Below, one piece after another: positions 8,283 to 8,547 of a stretch of DNA of 8,547 bases. The stretch comes from Chthoniobacterales bacterium (GTDB taxonomy: Bacteria > Verrucomicrobiota > Verrucomicrobiia > Chthoniobacterales > UBA10450), in the NCBI GenBank assembly GCA_013695925.1, contig JACCZO010000007.1, positions 1-8,547 of the forward strand, given 5' to 3'. Position 1 is the stretch's first letter, and each line of letters starts with the position of its first letter. Both the position numbers and the translations under genes were made by a program. The notes below the pieces were generated by a model that was not told the DNA's origin, ran no database searches, and saw nothing but the letters and a program-made list of their open reading frames with translations.

Positions 8283-8547
8283 GTCGGCGGAAATTGCGCT
8301 ACTGGCGCGACGCCGGCGTAACCGTCTTCGCCTGTATTTCACCGGAAACTTTCCCTGCCATGTGTTGGCCACCCATTTTCCGTTAGGGCGGAACCCATCG
8401 CCCCGTACGTATATCTTTCCCGATAAACCGCCGCGCGCGGCGAACTCAAATTCTGCTTCCGTCGGCAAACGTTTGCCAGCCCACTTCGAATACGCTTCGG
8501 CATCGGGATACGCGATCTGGACGACGGGATATTTTTCCTTTCCTTCG
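8283..8547 (-). pseudogene. FGE-sulfatase (SUMF1) domain protein fragment, frameshifted and truncated
   Basis: Read on the minus strand, the frame is open from the window edge at 8547. It encodes 'YPVVQIAYPDAEAYSKWAGK', then 'RLPTEAEFEFAARGG' and 'GFRPNGKWVANTWQGKFPV'. It then shifts frame near 8340, and the next frame continues with 'NTGEDGYAGVAPVAQFPP' to 8285 before hitting TAA. This is the core of the formylglycine-generating-enzyme/sulfatase-modifying-factor domain; in functional relatives the next block would be the 'GLYDMAGNVWEW' motif. That block and the C-terminal catalytic cysteine region are missing because homology stops at about 8284, where the transposase remnant begins. 'YVRGDGF' stands where most relatives have 'YPWGDEF', another sign of decay. 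The N-terminus lies beyond the window. Members act on sulfatases or other targets, but this copy cannot be functional as read. Confidence 0.85.

Noticed and set aside
8196..8468. Treating the FGE frame as a complete 90-residue gene starting at 8468
   Set aside because: The codon at 8468 is a TTG inside the conserved 'KRLPTEAE' motif. The frame is open to the window edge, and everything after about 8340 is out of frame, so this is a fragment rather than a short gene.

Overview
The window is about 8.5 kb of GC-rich bacterial chromosome. It carries seven intact protein genes and, at the right end, two broken gene remnants lying end to end. The best guess for the host is a Verrucomicrobiota bacterium, perhaps a soil Spartobacteria-like lineage. 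This rests on the style of the RpoD and DnaG proteins, the Hsp20 pair ending in 'LPKAEE(V/A)KP(R/K)K', the very Gly/Tyr-rich exported protein, and the IS110 and formylglycine-generating-enzyme-type remnants. It is a judgement from memory of family members, not a search result.

Layout. Positions 1-993 (minus strand) hold a tandem pair of small heat-shock proteins (Hsp20), followed by a clear hairpin terminator at 44-72. A 273-bp intergenic region with an imperfect dyad separates them from a divergent, apparently single-gene ribD (1267-2301, plus) for riboflavin synthesis. Next is a small exported Gly/Tyr-rich protein of unknown function (2360-2668, plus) with a textbook Shine-Dalgarno sequence. 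It overlaps rpoD tail to tail by four bases.

Positions 2665-6477 (minus) are the dnaG-rpoD part of the macromolecular-synthesis operon: DNA primase followed by the housekeeping sigma factor. RpoD is unusual. Its only start for the full frame is a TTG with no visible Shine-Dalgarno, and it opens with about 90 Lys/Arg-rich residues carrying three AT-hook-like motifs. An internal ATG at codon 91 does have a Shine-Dalgarno-like sequence and would give a sigma factor without the tail. A 72-bp divergent region with a perfect 14-bp palindrome lies between dnaG and an NfeD/ClpP-class membrane serine protease (6550-7956, plus).

Positions 8035-8547 are decayed accessory DNA. On the plus strand there is the frameshifted C-terminal end of an IS110-family transposase. 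Its stop codon lies only two bases from the point where homology to a minus-strand FGE-sulfatase-domain gene breaks off. Neither remnant can make a functional product.

Most of the window is ordinary core genome. The points most worth a second look are the AT-hook sigma factor with its possible two starts, and the insertion scar at about 8283. I found no CRISPR array, tRNA, rRNA or complete mobile element.
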